Positions 1 through 7,269 of a stretch of DNA of 19,072 nt are shown one piece after another. Made by a program: the position numbers and the translations under genes. The notes under the pieces were generated by a model that saw only the letters and a list, made by a program, of their open reading frames with translations, made no database searches and was not told the DNA's origin. This DNA is from UBA2137 sp037968575. GTDB lineage: Bacteria > Pseudomonadota > Alphaproteobacteria > Micavibrionales > Micavibrionaceae. How positions within the stretch are numbered: position 1 is the stretch's first letter; every line of letters starts with the position of its first letter. The DNA lies in the NCBI GenBank assembly GCA_037968575.1, contig JBBKVR010000056.1, positions 1 through 19,072 of the forward strand. Direction: 5' to 3'.

Positions 1-1
1 G

Positions 2-301
2 TCCGTGACCTTCCCAACATCATGTTTCGCCATTGAAATTGATGGCTCGCATGAGAGTGGCTGTTACCGCACCAGTGATTTACTGATTGCCGAAACTTTG
101 CCACCAAAGTCCGTCAAACAGGGTGAGCGCATTATTATGCTGACCGCGTCAGGCGAATTACTTCTGCATGAAGTCGTTGGAATATCATCGAATATGATTG
201 AAACGCGCGCGCTTGATAATCAAGGTAATCACCAAAGAACAGACGGTAGCAAAATTACCCTTCTCGCCCGTATCCTCTGGGCAAGCCAGAGTCAGGTTTG
301 A
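2..301 (+). CDS. C-terminal part of a degenerate S24/LexA-like regulator (partial)
   Basis: The frame is open from the left edge, so this is the 3' end of a gene whose N-terminus, probably with a helix-turn-helix, lies outside the window. The visible ~99 residues have the beta-rich pattern of the LexA/CI-type S24 C-terminal domain. A DGSHES...YRTSDLLIAE stretch aligns with the family's GDSM-x(n)-GDLLLV region. A GERIIMLTASGELLLHEVVG stretch aligns with the segment that normally carries the catalytic lysine, and a closing ITLLARILWAS resembles the usual end strand. The nucleophile position may keep a serine, but the lysine position reads His. The domain is therefore likely a dimerisation/regulatory module without self-cleavage, as in many repressor-like proteins. 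Its stop overlaps the 3' end of the opposing gene by 10 bases. Family assignment is by eye and moderate. Confidence 0.5.
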   Translation, partial: SVTFPTSCFAIEIDGSHESGCYRTSDLLIAETLPPKSVKQGERIIMLTASGELLLHEVVGISSNMIETRALDNQGNHQRTDGSKITLLARILWASQSQV

Positions 302-687
302 GCCGGCATATAATCGCTATAGTAGAGATTCATTGCTTCATAAAGAACTGTCATGTGAATATGCGCCATATCACCCAGAATTTCACCCATATCTTCGCGC
401 ACATCTTCGGGCGGAAACACTTGGGCGCGCGCCATTGCATATAAAGTTTTTTCATTCATGCAAAGACGATTGCACAATTCTTCATCGGATAATCCAACAC
501 CCCATGCCGCCCTGATAAGGATTGGCCAGTTACCACCTTGTTGTGGGTCTAAAGTGTCTATCTGCTCTTGATATGCTGCTTTTTGTCTTAAGATTTCACC
601 ACGTTCCTTGAATACCGATTGCACCAAGTCCTCATCTTTAACAGCAGAGGCAAAATCCCTATCACAATCAATTAACGCAGTACTCAT
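292..687 (-). CDS. Small protein of unknown function, HTH-like core, paralog of its upstream neighbour
   Basis: This 131-residue protein is not recognised as a known family. It is rich in Glu, Asp and Met, with no signal peptide or membrane segment, so it is probably cytosolic. Residues ~20-45 look helical and charged. Residues ~54-92 contain a tryptophan-led helix, then a helix-turn-helix-like stretch (LSDEELCNRLCMNEKTLY), then VFPPEDV. The same core occurs in the adjacent gene (706-1086), aligned without gaps over about 40 residues, so the two are tandem duplicates that have diverged strongly. The gap between them is 18 bases, suggesting one transcript. There is no strong Shine-Dalgarno; only a weak GGACAAG lies upstream. 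The 3' end overlaps the opposing S24-like gene by 10 bases. A DNA-binding or adaptor role is possible but unproven. Confidence 0.7.
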   Translation of the reverse strand: MSTALIDCDRDFASAVKDEDLVQSVFKERGEILRQKAAYQEQIDTLDPQQGGNWPILIRAAWGVGLSDEELCNRLCMNEKTLYAMARAQVFPPEDVREDMGEILGDMAHIHMTVLYEAMNLYYSDYMPAQT

Positions 688-705
688 AGTTTTAGATTTC
701 TTGTC

Positions 706-1086
706 CTAGCGGGGAGCCATTCCCCGTTCTAGCTGTTCCACTTTTCTTGATTTTTCAACAATATGGTCTTCGGCAAGCATAATAAGTTCGTGAAATAGTT
801 GCTCAACGTCCTCTTCTGGAGGGCAATCGCGCCCAAGGTGAAAACCCTCGATTTCATTTTCGCTAAGACAAAGCTTAGTTGTAACAACATCCATAGGGAC
901 GCCAATTGAAAGAAATGTCTCAAAAATAATAACCCAGCCTTGCGATCCGTGAATGTCTTCTTGATAACGCTTTAATTCATCAAGTGTCTCTCTCATCTCC
1001 CCCAAGGTTTCTGATAACAGCTGTGGATTTTGTTCCGCTGCTGCTGTCATCGCATCACAATCAAATATGTTTCCTATACTTGTCAT
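706..1086 (-). CDS. Small protein of unknown function, first of a tandem paralogous pair
   Basis: This 126-residue acidic protein of unknown family is the upstream member of a two-gene unit. Residues ~22-44 form a likely amphipathic helix. Residues 51-92 match the paralog's core: GW-x-I-I, then IGVPMD, then KLCLSENEIE, ending in CPPEEDV. In both proteins the shared positions include Trp, Ile, Gly, an LC pair, Glu and PPE. No signal peptide or transmembrane segment is visible. It sits divergent from pyrE across a 109-base gap. A TTGACA hexamer lies on the minus strand at 1118-1123, but no convincing -10 follows it. Because both copies keep the core while the rest has drifted, the core is probably the functional part. 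No function is proposed. Confidence 0.7.
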   Translation of the reverse strand: MTSIGNIFDCDAMTAAAEQNPQLLSETLGEMRETLDELKRYQEDIHGSQGWVIIFETFLSIGVPMDVVTTKLCLSENEIEGFHLGRDCPPEEDVEQLFHELIMLAEDHIVEKSRKVEQLERGMAPR

Positions 1087-1134
1087 AAATTGAAGCGTAC
1101 AACAGTTTTCTCTAATTTGTCAAAAAATTTAAAC

Positions 1135-1162
1135 TTGCCATTCACATAGCAGAAGTTAGGAT
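1135..1162 (+). promoter_or_regulatory. Candidate promoter of pyrE-nadK
   Basis: TTGCCA (1135-1140) and TAGGAT (1157-1162) are separated by 16 bases and would start transcription about 27 bases before the pyrE ATG. A good ribosome-binding site, AGAGGAA (1184-1190), follows. The match to consensus is only partial. Confidence 0.3.
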
Positions 1163-1195
1163 AACCGCGTAATTTACATTGAAAGAGGAAACCCC

Positions 1196-1864
1196 ATGAG
1201 TGAAGAGACACGCGCCAAGGCCGCAAAAATTCTGTTGGATACCAAATCTGTCCTGTTTAACGCAAAGAAACCTTTTGTATTCACCTCTGGTCGCATCAGC
1301 CCTGTTTATGTCGATATTCGTCGTCTAATTTCCTTTCCTGCCGAGCGTTCTCAATTAATGGATATGGGAACAGAAATGTTGAAGCCATTTAATCTGGATT
1401 ATGCTGCTGGGGGTGAAACCGCTGGTATCCCTTATGCAGCATTCATTTCTGAGCGCCTCAATATTCCTATGCTTTATGTGCGTAAGAAACCAAAAGGTTT
1501 TGGTAAAATGGCACAAATTGAGGGCTGTATGGATGAAGAAGGCAAGAACGTTGCTTTAATCGAAGACCTTCAAACAGACGGAGGGAGCAAGAAAGTCTTT
1601 ATTGATGCGCTTCGTAATGCTGGTGCCGTGGTTGAACATTCCTTTGTTGTGTTCCATTACGGTATTTTTCCACAATCTTTAGAGAACATGAAAGAATTAG
1701 GTGTTGAACTCCACGCTTTAACAGACTGGTGGGCAGTGCTTGAGACAGCCAAACGTGAAAAATATTTTGACGAAGAAACTTTGAACTCTGTTGAATTTTT
1801 TCTAAACTCTCCTGATGAATGGGCAGAGAAAAACAAACATTTAGCTGAAGAAAAAGCTTCTTAA
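1196..1864 (+). CDS. pyrE: Orotate phosphoribosyltransferase
   Basis: This enzyme transfers the phosphoribosyl group from PRPP to orotate, giving OMP, the fifth step of de novo pyrimidine synthesis, in the cytosol. The 222-residue length fits the family. The phosphate-contacting loop RKKPKGFGK is at ~96-104, and the PRPP-binding motif LIEDLQTDGGS at ~121-131 matches the type I phosphoribosyltransferase signature with its acidic pair. An early FTSGRISPVYVD stretch (~29-40) is the orotate/PRPP-side motif typical of PyrE. The motif has QTDGG where many homologs have TTGG, a tolerated variation. The ATG is preceded by AGAGGAA at good spacing. nadK begins 6 bases after the stop, so the two are almost certainly co-transcribed. 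Confidence 0.95.
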   Translation: MSEETRAKAAKILLDTKSVLFNAKKPFVFTSGRISPVYVDIRRLISFPAERSQLMDMGTEMLKPFNLDYAAGGETAGIPYAAFISERLNIPMLYVRKKPKGFGKMAQIEGCMDEEGKNVALIEDLQTDGGSKKVFIDALRNAGAVVEHSFVVFHYGIFPQSLENMKELGVELHALTDWWAVLETAKREKYFDEETLNSVEFFLNSPDEWAEKNKHLAEEKAS

Positions 1865-1870
1865 ACATCC

Positions 1871-2638
1871 ATGAAAATTTACTTCCATTCTTCCGAAGCA
1901 CAGGACTCCAAAAAAAATAAAGAGAGTCTGATTGAAAAATATGGACAAGCCGAAAGCCTGAAGGATGCCGATGTTGTTGTCGTTCTTGGTGGTGACGGCA
2001 CAATGCTCGAAACTCTGCATGCAGCATTGCGCTCAGGAACTGATTTACCTGTTTATGGTTTGAATTGTGGCTCTGTAGGTTTTTTGCTCAACCCTTATGA
2101 GGAAGAAAATCTTGTTGAGCGCATAAAAGCTGCGACACCTACCAAAATTCATCCTTTACGCATGAAAACCGTGAGTGAAAATGGCGAAGAGGCCGAGGCC
2201 ATTGCCTTCAACGAAGTCTCTCTTATGCGACAACGCAGACAAGCCTCAAAATTGAAAGTTACCGTCAATGATGTTGTGCGCTTGGAAGAGTTGATTTGCG
2301 ACGGTATTATTGTTGCCAGTCCCGCGGGAAGTACAGCCTATAACCTCTCTGCACATGGCCCCATTTTGCCACTATCATCAAACATGCTGGCATTGACCCC
2401 TATTTCTGCATTTCGTCCTCGCCGTTGGAGCGGTGCATTATTGCCTGATACCTCTTGTTTAACCTTTGAGATTCTGGAGAGCGATAAACGACCTGTGAGT
2501 GCGGTAGCAGATTTTACTGAAATACGTCATGTGAAAACAATAAATGTCTGGCAATCCAAGGACTTGGAACAAACTTTACTATTTGACCCAGATCACAATC
2601 TGGAAGAGAGAATGTTGAAGGAACAATTCACATCCTAA
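1871..2638 (+). CDS. nadK: NAD kinase
   Basis: This cytosolic enzyme phosphorylates NAD+ to NADP+ using ATP or polyphosphate and sets the NADP(H) pool. The family hallmarks are all present in 255 residues: the GGDGTM loop at 40-45 with the catalytic Asp42, the NEVSL motif at 114-118 that contacts NAD, and the glycine-rich DGIIVASPAGSTAYNLSA region at ~144-161. The compact length is usual for the short alphaproteobacterial form, which lacks N-terminal extensions. It follows pyrE after 6 bases and ends 80 bases before tRNA-Phe. No terminator hairpin is visible between nadK and the tRNA, so read-through into the tRNA is possible. Confidence 0.95.
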   Translation: MKIYFHSSEAQDSKKNKESLIEKYGQAESLKDADVVVVLGGDGTMLETLHAALRSGTDLPVYGLNCGSVGFLLNPYEEENLVERIKAATPTKIHPLRMKTVSENGEEAEAIAFNEVSLMRQRRQASKLKVTVNDVVRLEELICDGIIVASPAGSTAYNLSAHGPILPLSSNMLALTPISAFRPRRWSGALLPDTSCLTFEILESDKRPVSAVADFTEIRHVKTINVWQSKDLEQTLLFDPDHNLEERMLKEQFTS

Positions 2639-2651
2639 GGCATTTTTTGGG

Positions 2652-2680
2652 TGGACGTTTGAAGTCTCATTCGATATAAA
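2652..2680 (+). promoter_or_regulatory. Candidate promoter of tRNA-Phe
   Basis: TGGACG (2652-2657), close to the TTGACG-type -35 box common in alphaproteobacteria, is followed after exactly 17 bases by TATAAA (2675-2680). The predicted start is about 30 bases before the mature tRNA. The position just after nadK and before the tRNA is sensible. Confidence 0.45.
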
Positions 2681-2718
2681 CCTTTGTCTGATACCAACAT
2701 TTAGACATTCCTAATAGT

Positions 2719-2794
2719 GCTCAGGTAGCTCAGTTGGTAGAGCAAGGGACTGAAAATCCCTGTGTCGCCGGTTCGAGCCCGGCTCTGAGCACCA
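2719..2794 (+). tRNA. tRNA-Phe(GAA)
   Basis: This is a complete 76-base cloverleaf including an encoded CCA. The acceptor strand GCTCAGG pairs with TCTGAGC, with one G-T pair at the end. The D-arm is TAGCTCAGTTGGTAGAGC. The anticodon stem AGGGA/TCCCT encloses the loop CTGAAAA, giving anticodon GAA at 2752-2754 with the normal U33. The T-arm is GCCGG-TTCGAGC-CCGGC. No terminator hairpin is evident downstream. Confidence 0.97.
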
Positions 2795-2833
2795 TTTTTC
2801 CCTTATTTTTCAACAGTCTTACCCCCTACTCTC

Positions 2834-2848
2834 TTAAGGCTTTTTTAA
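2834..2848. promoter_or_regulatory. Perfect CtrA-like box TTAA-N7-TTAA upstream of the first RTX gene
   Basis: TTAA at 2834-2837 and TTAA at 2845-2848 are separated by exactly 7 bases, the consensus of the alphaproteobacterial response regulator CtrA. It lies 114 bases before the RTX start codon. A TAAACT that could serve as -10 follows 12 bases later. A second perfect box lies before the other RTX gene. Confidence 0.45.
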
Positions 2849-2873
2849 GTGTTTTCATCGTAAACTAAAGGAT

Positions 2874-2926
2874 GAAGTGATTCCGCTCGTAAAGAGGCGG
2901 CGCTTCGGGGTACTCGAGGATCGAGT
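2874..2926 (+). promoter_or_regulatory. Structured 5' leader (two hairpins) of the RTX mRNA
   Basis: GAAGTG (2874-2879) pairs with CGCTTC (2901-2906). Nested inside it CCGC/GCGG and CTC/GAG pair around a GTAAA loop, with small bulges. Immediately after comes a perfect hairpin: ACTCGA, loop GGA, TCGAGT (2912-2926). There is no U-tract, so these are not simple terminators. They lie between the candidate CtrA box/promoter and the ribosome-binding site (GAGGAA, 2947-2952), where they could affect translation or message stability. Confidence 0.4.
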
Positions 2927-2961
2927 GAATATATGGCTAAAAAACCGAGGAACGGGCAAAA

Positions 2962-4953
2962 ATGGCTACTTACAACGGAACAGCAGCAGACGACATTCTT
3001 AACGCCGCAGATGAAAACACAGATGATGTTTTTAACGGATTTGCCGGTAACGACACAATTCATGCACAAGGTGGAAATGATGTCATAGACGGCGGTAGTG
3101 GTAACGACACCATGTACGGTGGTTACGGCAACGACACTTACATTTACAGTTCTGGGCAAGATATTATTTCCGATAGTGGCGGTATTGCTGACGAGATCGA
3201 TTTTGGCGGTCTTGGTTTTGGTTCTCTCAGTTTCACACGCGAAAATAACTATGATTTGGTCATTGATGCACCAGGCAGCAGTGAAATCACAGTTCGCAAC
3301 TTCTTCCTTTCAACAGGTGCTTATGCAATAGAGTATTTCCGTTTCGGTGGTGCTTTGATGACAGTTCAAAATTTAACCCTCACGACCTATGGAGATTCAA
3401 ACGCAAACCTCATTTACGGCGACGCATCACGAGCCTCCCCAATAGATCTTATTTACGGCCGTGGAGGTAATGACACACTTTATGGCTATACAGGTAATGA
3501 CCGACTCTATGGCGAAGCTGGTGACGACAGGTTATATGGCGGCGATGGGGATGACAGGTTATATGGCGGTGATGGTGATGATACTCTTCAAGGAGAGAAC
3601 GGTAACGACATTTTAAATGGCGAAGATGGCAACGACAGCATAAGCGGTGGAGCTGGTAATGACACAATTAATGGTGGTCTTGGCGACGATATCCTAAATG
3701 GTGGCGATGGTAATGATGTTTTATTAGGCAGCAGTGGTAACGACACAATTAATGGTGGTGCAGGTAACGACACAATAGATGGTGGTAGCAACTCTGATAT
3801 TCTGAGGGGTGATGCAGGCGACGATATCCTAAATGGTGATATTGGTGATGATATTCTTGATGGTGGCGATGGTAATGACACAATTAATGGCGGTAGTGGT
3901 AACGACACGATATTCATTTCAATAGGCGCTGACATAATAGATGGCGGTACTGGCAATGACACAATTGTTTTTACCAATATTAATTATGGAGGGACATTTG
4001 ATATGTCCACCAACACAATCACACTTACAAACGGTGATGTCCAAACATTCACAAGTATAGAAAACGTTACAGGCTCATATTTAAACGACGATATTATCGG
4101 AAGCAATGTCTTCAATATTATTCACGGAGGCTCAGGGCGTGACGATATTTACGGCCGTGGTGGAGATGACTGGCTTTATGGTGATGAGGGACATGACCGT
4201 CTCTATGGTGAAGATGGAGCAGATGATATTTACGGTGGCGATGGTAATGACCAGCTTTATGGTGGAAATGGTAATGACCGCCTAACAGGCGATGCAGGCC
4301 GTGACTATCTGTTTGGTGAAGACGGTAATGATCTTCTATACGGCAGTGATGGCGACGACTTCATCTATGGTGGGGCAGGTAGAGACCGTGCCGAGGGCGG
4401 AACAGGGAACGACACCATTGATGGTGGCGCCGACAATGATGTTCTCTTTGGACAAGAAGGTTCTGACATTATTTATGGTGGTGACGGTCGTGATTTTCTC
4501 TACGGTGATGATCAAGCCTCCAACCCCGCTTTTGCAGGCGCAGGAAACGATACATTATATGGTGGCGCTGGTAATGACCTCCTGTTTGGCGGAGCCGGTA
4601 ATGATAGGCTGGATGGCGGTGCCAATTCAGATGTTTTGGAAGGTGGAACTGGTTCGGATACATTTGTATTTCAATTAGCTGATACCTATGCAGCGTTCGA
4701 CTACGTTAATGATTTTGAATTAGGCGTTGGCGGAGATATTCTCGACTTTTCTGCTACGCTGAATTTTGGAGTGGGCGACAATATAAATGATTTTGTTCAA
4801 CTGGTAGACACCAATTTCCACGTGCGTGTGATGGTTGACGCTGATGGTACAGGTGGCGCCTTCGGACAAACAATTGCTGTCCAGTTACAAGGTCTAAGCG
4901 GGCTTGGGCTAACCGCACAAAGCCTGTTCGACAACGGTCAGTTGATACTTTAA
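2962..4953 (+). CDS. RTX calcium-binding exoprotein with type I secretion C-terminal domain
   Basis: This 663-residue acidic protein is built almost wholly of GGxGxDxxx nonapeptide repeats, which fold into calcium-stabilised beta-rolls after export. Repeat blocks are at ~28-58, 163-336 and 386-567. Residues ~62-140 match the haemolysin-type calcium-binding-related domain (an EITVRNFF...IEYFRFGG pattern). Residues ~337-385 are a beta linker (TSIENVTGSYLNDDIIG). Residues ~568-663 (DTFVF...YVNDFELG-x(3)-GDILDF...INDFVQ) are the C-terminal target domain of type I secreted proteins. There is no N-terminal signal peptide, as expected, and no enzymatic domain. A surface layer, matrix or adhesion role is therefore likelier than a toxin. 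No ABC exporter, membrane-fusion or TolC-like gene is in the window. The start is supported by GAGGAA 9 bases upstream. The stop directly abuts the glpK stop. Confidence 0.88.
   Translation: MATYNGTAADDILNAADENTDDVFNGFAGNDTIHAQGGNDVIDGGSGNDTMYGGYGNDTYIYSSGQDIISDSGGIADEIDFGGLGFGSLSFTRENNYDLVIDAPGSSEITVRNFFLSTGAYAIEYFRFGGALMTVQNLTLTTYGDSNANLIYGDASRASPIDLIYGRGGNDTLYGYTGNDRLYGEAGDDRLYGGDGDDRLYGGDGDDTLQGENGNDILNGEDGNDSISGGAGNDTINGGLGDDILNGGDGNDVLLGSSGNDTINGGAGNDTIDGGSNSDILRGDAGDDILNGDIGDDILDGGDGNDTINGGSGNDTIFISIGADIIDGGTGNDTIVFTNINYGGTFDMSTNTITLTNGDVQTFTSIENVTGSYLNDDIIGSNVFNIIHGGSGRDDIYGRGGDDWLYGDEGHDRLYGEDGADDIYGGDGNDQLYGGNGNDRLTGDAGRDYLFGEDGNDLLYGSDGDDFIYGGAGRDRAEGGTGNDTIDGGADNDVLFGQEGSDIIYGGDGRDFLYGDDQASNPAFAGAGNDTLYGGAGNDLLFGGAGNDRLDGGANSDVLEGGTGSDTFVFQLADTYAAFDYVNDFELGVGGDILDFSATLNFGVGDNINDFVQLVDTNFHVRVMVDADGTGGAFGQTIAVQLQGLSGLGLTAQSLFDNGQLIL
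3448..3969 (+). repeat. Main RTX nonapeptide repeat block
   Basis: These are in-frame 27-base units (or multiples) encoding GGxGNDxxx. The pair at 3523-3549 and 3550-3576 is near identical (24 of 27 bases), pointing to recent tandem duplication. Variants of GGTAACGACACAATTAATGG recur several times. Confidence 0.85.
4117..4662 (+). repeat. Second RTX nonapeptide repeat block
   Basis: This is a further run of GGxGxDxxx units (residues ~386-567 of the RTX protein), more diverged than the first block and interrupted by a DDQASNPAFAGAG insertion near residues 516-528. It ends at the secretion-target domain. Confidence 0.8.
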
Positions 4954-6441
4954 TTATCCATGAAATGATTGAACGGCAGTAATGGCATTCCGCCATCTAT
5001 TAAGCTTGCTTTTAACATCTGCCTTATCATAATTTTTATCTGGCTCATGCACGCGTGCAGATTTCCAAACTTCTTCTAATTCACTTGTGTCCTTGTAAAA
5101 GCCACTTCCCAAACCTGCCAACATCGCAGCACCAAGAGCCGTGCATTCCGTGTTTTCAGGAACATCCACCTGTGTGTCGTTGATATTGGCTAACATCTGA
5201 CACATCAGCTTGTTGTTCACCAAACCACCATCAACGCGCAAAGTTTTAACCTTTAAGCCTGTATCTTTTTGCATTGCAGTCAGCAAATCATGCGTTTGAA
5301 AGGCCTGTGCCTCTAGAGCTGCATAAGTGATATGTCCTTTATTTGTGTTGCGTGTCATACCCAATATTGCTGCGCGTGCTTCAGGGTTCCAATATGGTGC
5401 ACCAAGCCCTGTAAAAGCTGGCACAAAGACAACGCCATCGCTTGTCCCAGCATCACGCGCCAATTTCTCACTTTCAGGACTTTCTTCAAAGAAGCCCATA
5501 TTATCGCGCATCCATTGAATGGCGGCTCCTGCGATAAAAATAGAACCTTCAATCGCATAATGTGTCCCTTGTTGTGTTTCTTGGCCCAAATCATAAGCAA
5601 TGGTCGTCAAAAGTCTGTTGTTAGATTTGGTCGGCGTTTCACCTGTGTTCATCAGAGCAAAGCACCCTGTCCCATAAGTAGACTTAATCATGCCTTGCTT
5701 AAAGCATGCCTGCCCTATCATTGCGGCATGTTGATCGCCTGCCATACCTGTAATGGAAAGTTCTTTATCACCAATCAGTTTGGTTGTTCCAAACTCAGCA
5801 ACATTGGGTTTCACTTCGGGTAAAATACTTTCAGGAATATCGAACAATTTCAGGAGTTCTTTATCCCATTTTTTCTCGTGGATATTAAACAACATGGTAC
5901 GCGAGGCATTGGTGATATCCGTGACATGAGAACGCCGCTCGGTTAATCTCCAAAGCAAAAAACACTCAACTGTTCCAAAGGCGATTTCACCTTTTTCGGC
6001 ACGCTCACGAACACCATCAACATTATCTAAAATCCATTTGATTTTTGTCGCGGAAAAATAAGGGTCGAGAAGCAACCCTGTTTTGGCAGTAACGCTTTCT
6101 TCGTGTCCTTGTCCTTTTAACTCTCGGCAGTATTCAAATGTGCGCCTATCCTGCCAGACAATGGCATTGTAAACAGGCTCACCTGTTTCTCTATCCCACA
6201 AAATTGTCGTTTCGCGCTGATTGGTAATACCAATTGAATCAATATCTGCACTTTTGGATACTTCATTGGCACACGTCAAAGTATCTTTCCAGATATCTTC
6301 AGCGTCTTGCTCTACCCACCCATTTTCAGGATAATGGAGTGTTAATTCTTTCTGCGCAATACGTACAATTTTACCTTGACGATCAAACACAATCGCCCGT
6401 GATGACGTTGTCCCTTGATCTAGTGCAAGTAATACTGTCAC
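4954..6441 (-). CDS. glpK: Glycerol kinase
   Basis: This FGGY-family enzyme phosphorylates glycerol to sn-glycerol-3-phosphate with ATP in the cytosol and traps glycerol entering the cell. Its 495 residues compare with ~500 for the family. The N-terminal phosphate-binding motif ALDQGTTSSR is at 6-15, WQDRR is at 96-100, and MAGDQHAAMIGQ, with the conserved catalytic Asp of the family, lies in the middle. The C-terminal FGGY half has RVDGGLVNNKLMCQ and ECTALGAAMLAGLG. The start codon is GTG, overlapping the upstream binding-protein gene's TGA by 4 bases (GTGA), so translation is probably coupled. It is the last gene of the glpD-SBP-SBP-glpK unit. Its TAA abuts the TAA of the opposing RTX gene with no intervening base. 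Confidence 0.96.
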   Translation of the reverse strand: MTVLLALDQGTTSSRAIVFDRQGKIVRIAQKELTLHYPENGWVEQDAEDIWKDTLTCANEVSKSADIDSIGITNQRETTILWDRETGEPVYNAIVWQDRRTFEYCRELKGQGHEESVTAKTGLLLDPYFSATKIKWILDNVDGVRERAEKGEIAFGTVECFLLWRLTERRSHVTDITNASRTMLFNIHEKKWDKELLKLFDIPESILPEVKPNVAEFGTTKLIGDKELSITGMAGDQHAAMIGQACFKQGMIKSTYGTGCFALMNTGETPTKSNNRLLTTIAYDLGQETQQGTHYAIEGSIFIAGAAIQWMRDNMGFFEESPESEKLARDAGTSDGVVFVPAFTGLGAPYWNPEARAAILGMTRNTNKGHITYAALEAQAFQTHDLLTAMQKDTGLKVKTLRVDGGLVNNKLMCQMLANINDTQVDVPENTECTALGAAMLAGLGSGFYKDTSELEEVWKSARVHEPDKNYDKADVKSKLNRWRNAITAVQSFHG

Positions 6442-7268
6442 TCAACTACCTCGTAAGGTTTAGTAACTCGCATATAGTCACCAGGATTTTTTTCGTATTT
6501 CTTCAGGATTTTTTCTACTACCCCATTGTTTTGTAAATGACGCACAGCAGAATTCATCATAGTCTGAAATTCAATCTCTCCCTTGTTCACGTAAGACGCC
6601 ACAGGAAAGACACGCACGGGCGGCTCAAGCTTTTTCAGTGAACTCACGTTATTGGCAATAAATTCATTTGCCACGGAATTTTCAACAAATGTTACATCGG
6701 CTTTTCCTGTCGAGACATTCAGAAGATTATCCGAATAAGGAGAGAGCTCTGGTAATGATAGCCTCTCCGCTTTTGAAAAACTTTCTTTCCAGATGATATC
6801 GGGTATAGTCCCATCGACACTAGAAATCTTGTACTGAGGGTTATTGATTTTCTCTATATTACCATCGAAGCGTGTATCGTCAGGCTTCACATAAGCATTA
6901 ACACTCACATAATAGAACGGCCCAATAAATTCGACCTGTTTCATGACATTAGGGCGTTCATAAAATCCAACACAAAGCATATCATAGCGATCATTTTGTA
7001 AATCTGTAATTGAGTTGGGAACCGAGACTTCTTGCACCCATTTAATCTTTAGTTCCAAAAGGTCTGCTGCTGCCTTTATAATGTCATGTGCTACACCGTA
7101 AAACTCGCCAGTTTCTTCATTTTTCATAAAGGCAGGATTATAGTAAAAATAGCCACACCGTATTTCGCCATTCTTCATCACACGATCATATACGGACTCT
7201 TTTTTATCTTCTGCCAGCGCAGGAAATGCAAAAAAACTAATGAGTAAAGAAAGTAATATAATTCTCAT
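6438..7268 (-). CDS. Periplasmic solute-binding protein, SBP_bac_3 family (second paralog)
   Basis: This is a 276-residue secreted protein. The signal peptide is residues 1-19 (MRIILLSLLISFFAFPALA), with a probable cleavage before EDKK. The mature part has the two-lobe pattern of family 3 binding proteins: an N-terminal GEIRCGY strand, GEFYGVAHDIIKAAADLL, then LQNDRYDMLCVGF. It shares SVYDRVMK-x-GEIRCGY and LQNDR-x-D with its neighbour. The mature protein has exactly two cysteines, Cys38 and Cys99, at the same places as in the paralog. A start 28 codons further upstream is possible, but this ATG is preferred because AAGGAG lies just before it and a signal peptide begins here. It starts 1 base after the previous stop and overlaps glpK by 4 bases. 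The ligand is unknown; amino acids are usual for the family, but the glp context suggests otherwise. Confidence 0.88.
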   Translation of the reverse strand: MRIILLSLLISFFAFPALAEDKKESVYDRVMKNGEIRCGYFYYNPAFMKNEETGEFYGVAHDIIKAAADLLELKIKWVQEVSVPNSITDLQNDRYDMLCVGFYERPNVMKQVEFIGPFYYVSVNAYVKPDDTRFDGNIEKINNPQYKISSVDGTIPDIIWKESFSKAERLSLPELSPYSDNLLNVSTGKADVTFVENSVANEFIANNVSSLKKLEPPVRVFPVASYVNKGEIEFQTMMNSAVRHLQNNGVVEKILKKYEKNPGDYMRVTKPYEVVE

Positions 7269-7269
7269 A

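Noticed and set aside
1095..1123. TTGACA as a strong promoter for the tandem unknown genes
   Set aside because: The -35 hexamer is perfect but no acceptable -10 lies at 16-18 bases, so it is not listed as a promoter.
1599..2027. 142-codon minus-strand frame across pyrE and nadK
   Set aside because: It is antisense to two certain genes and has no recognisable features.
2933..3088. Alternative ATG upstream of the RTX start, encoding about 50 residues in another frame
   Set aside because: No Shine-Dalgarno, and it overlaps the RTX reading frame, which has a good ribosome-binding site and clear homology.
2845..3159. 104-codon minus-strand frame over the RTX leader and start
   Set aside because: Its Val/Thr/Cys-rich sequence is the antisense of the first RTX repeats, and it crosses the hairpin leader.
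3588..3977. 129-codon minus-strand open frame rich in Pro, Ser and Leu opposite the RTX repeats
   Set aside because: It is the antisense of the GGxGxD repeat codons, which never create stops in that frame; its regular composition is a by-product of the repeats, with no ribosome-binding site.
3448..4662. Regular short repeats that could suggest a CRISPR array
   Set aside because: The repeats are in-frame 27-base coding units without unique spacers of fixed length, and there are no cas genes.
5332..5823. 163-codon plus-strand frame opposite glpK
   Set aside because: It lies wholly inside the well-supported glpK gene and its translation resembles no protein family.
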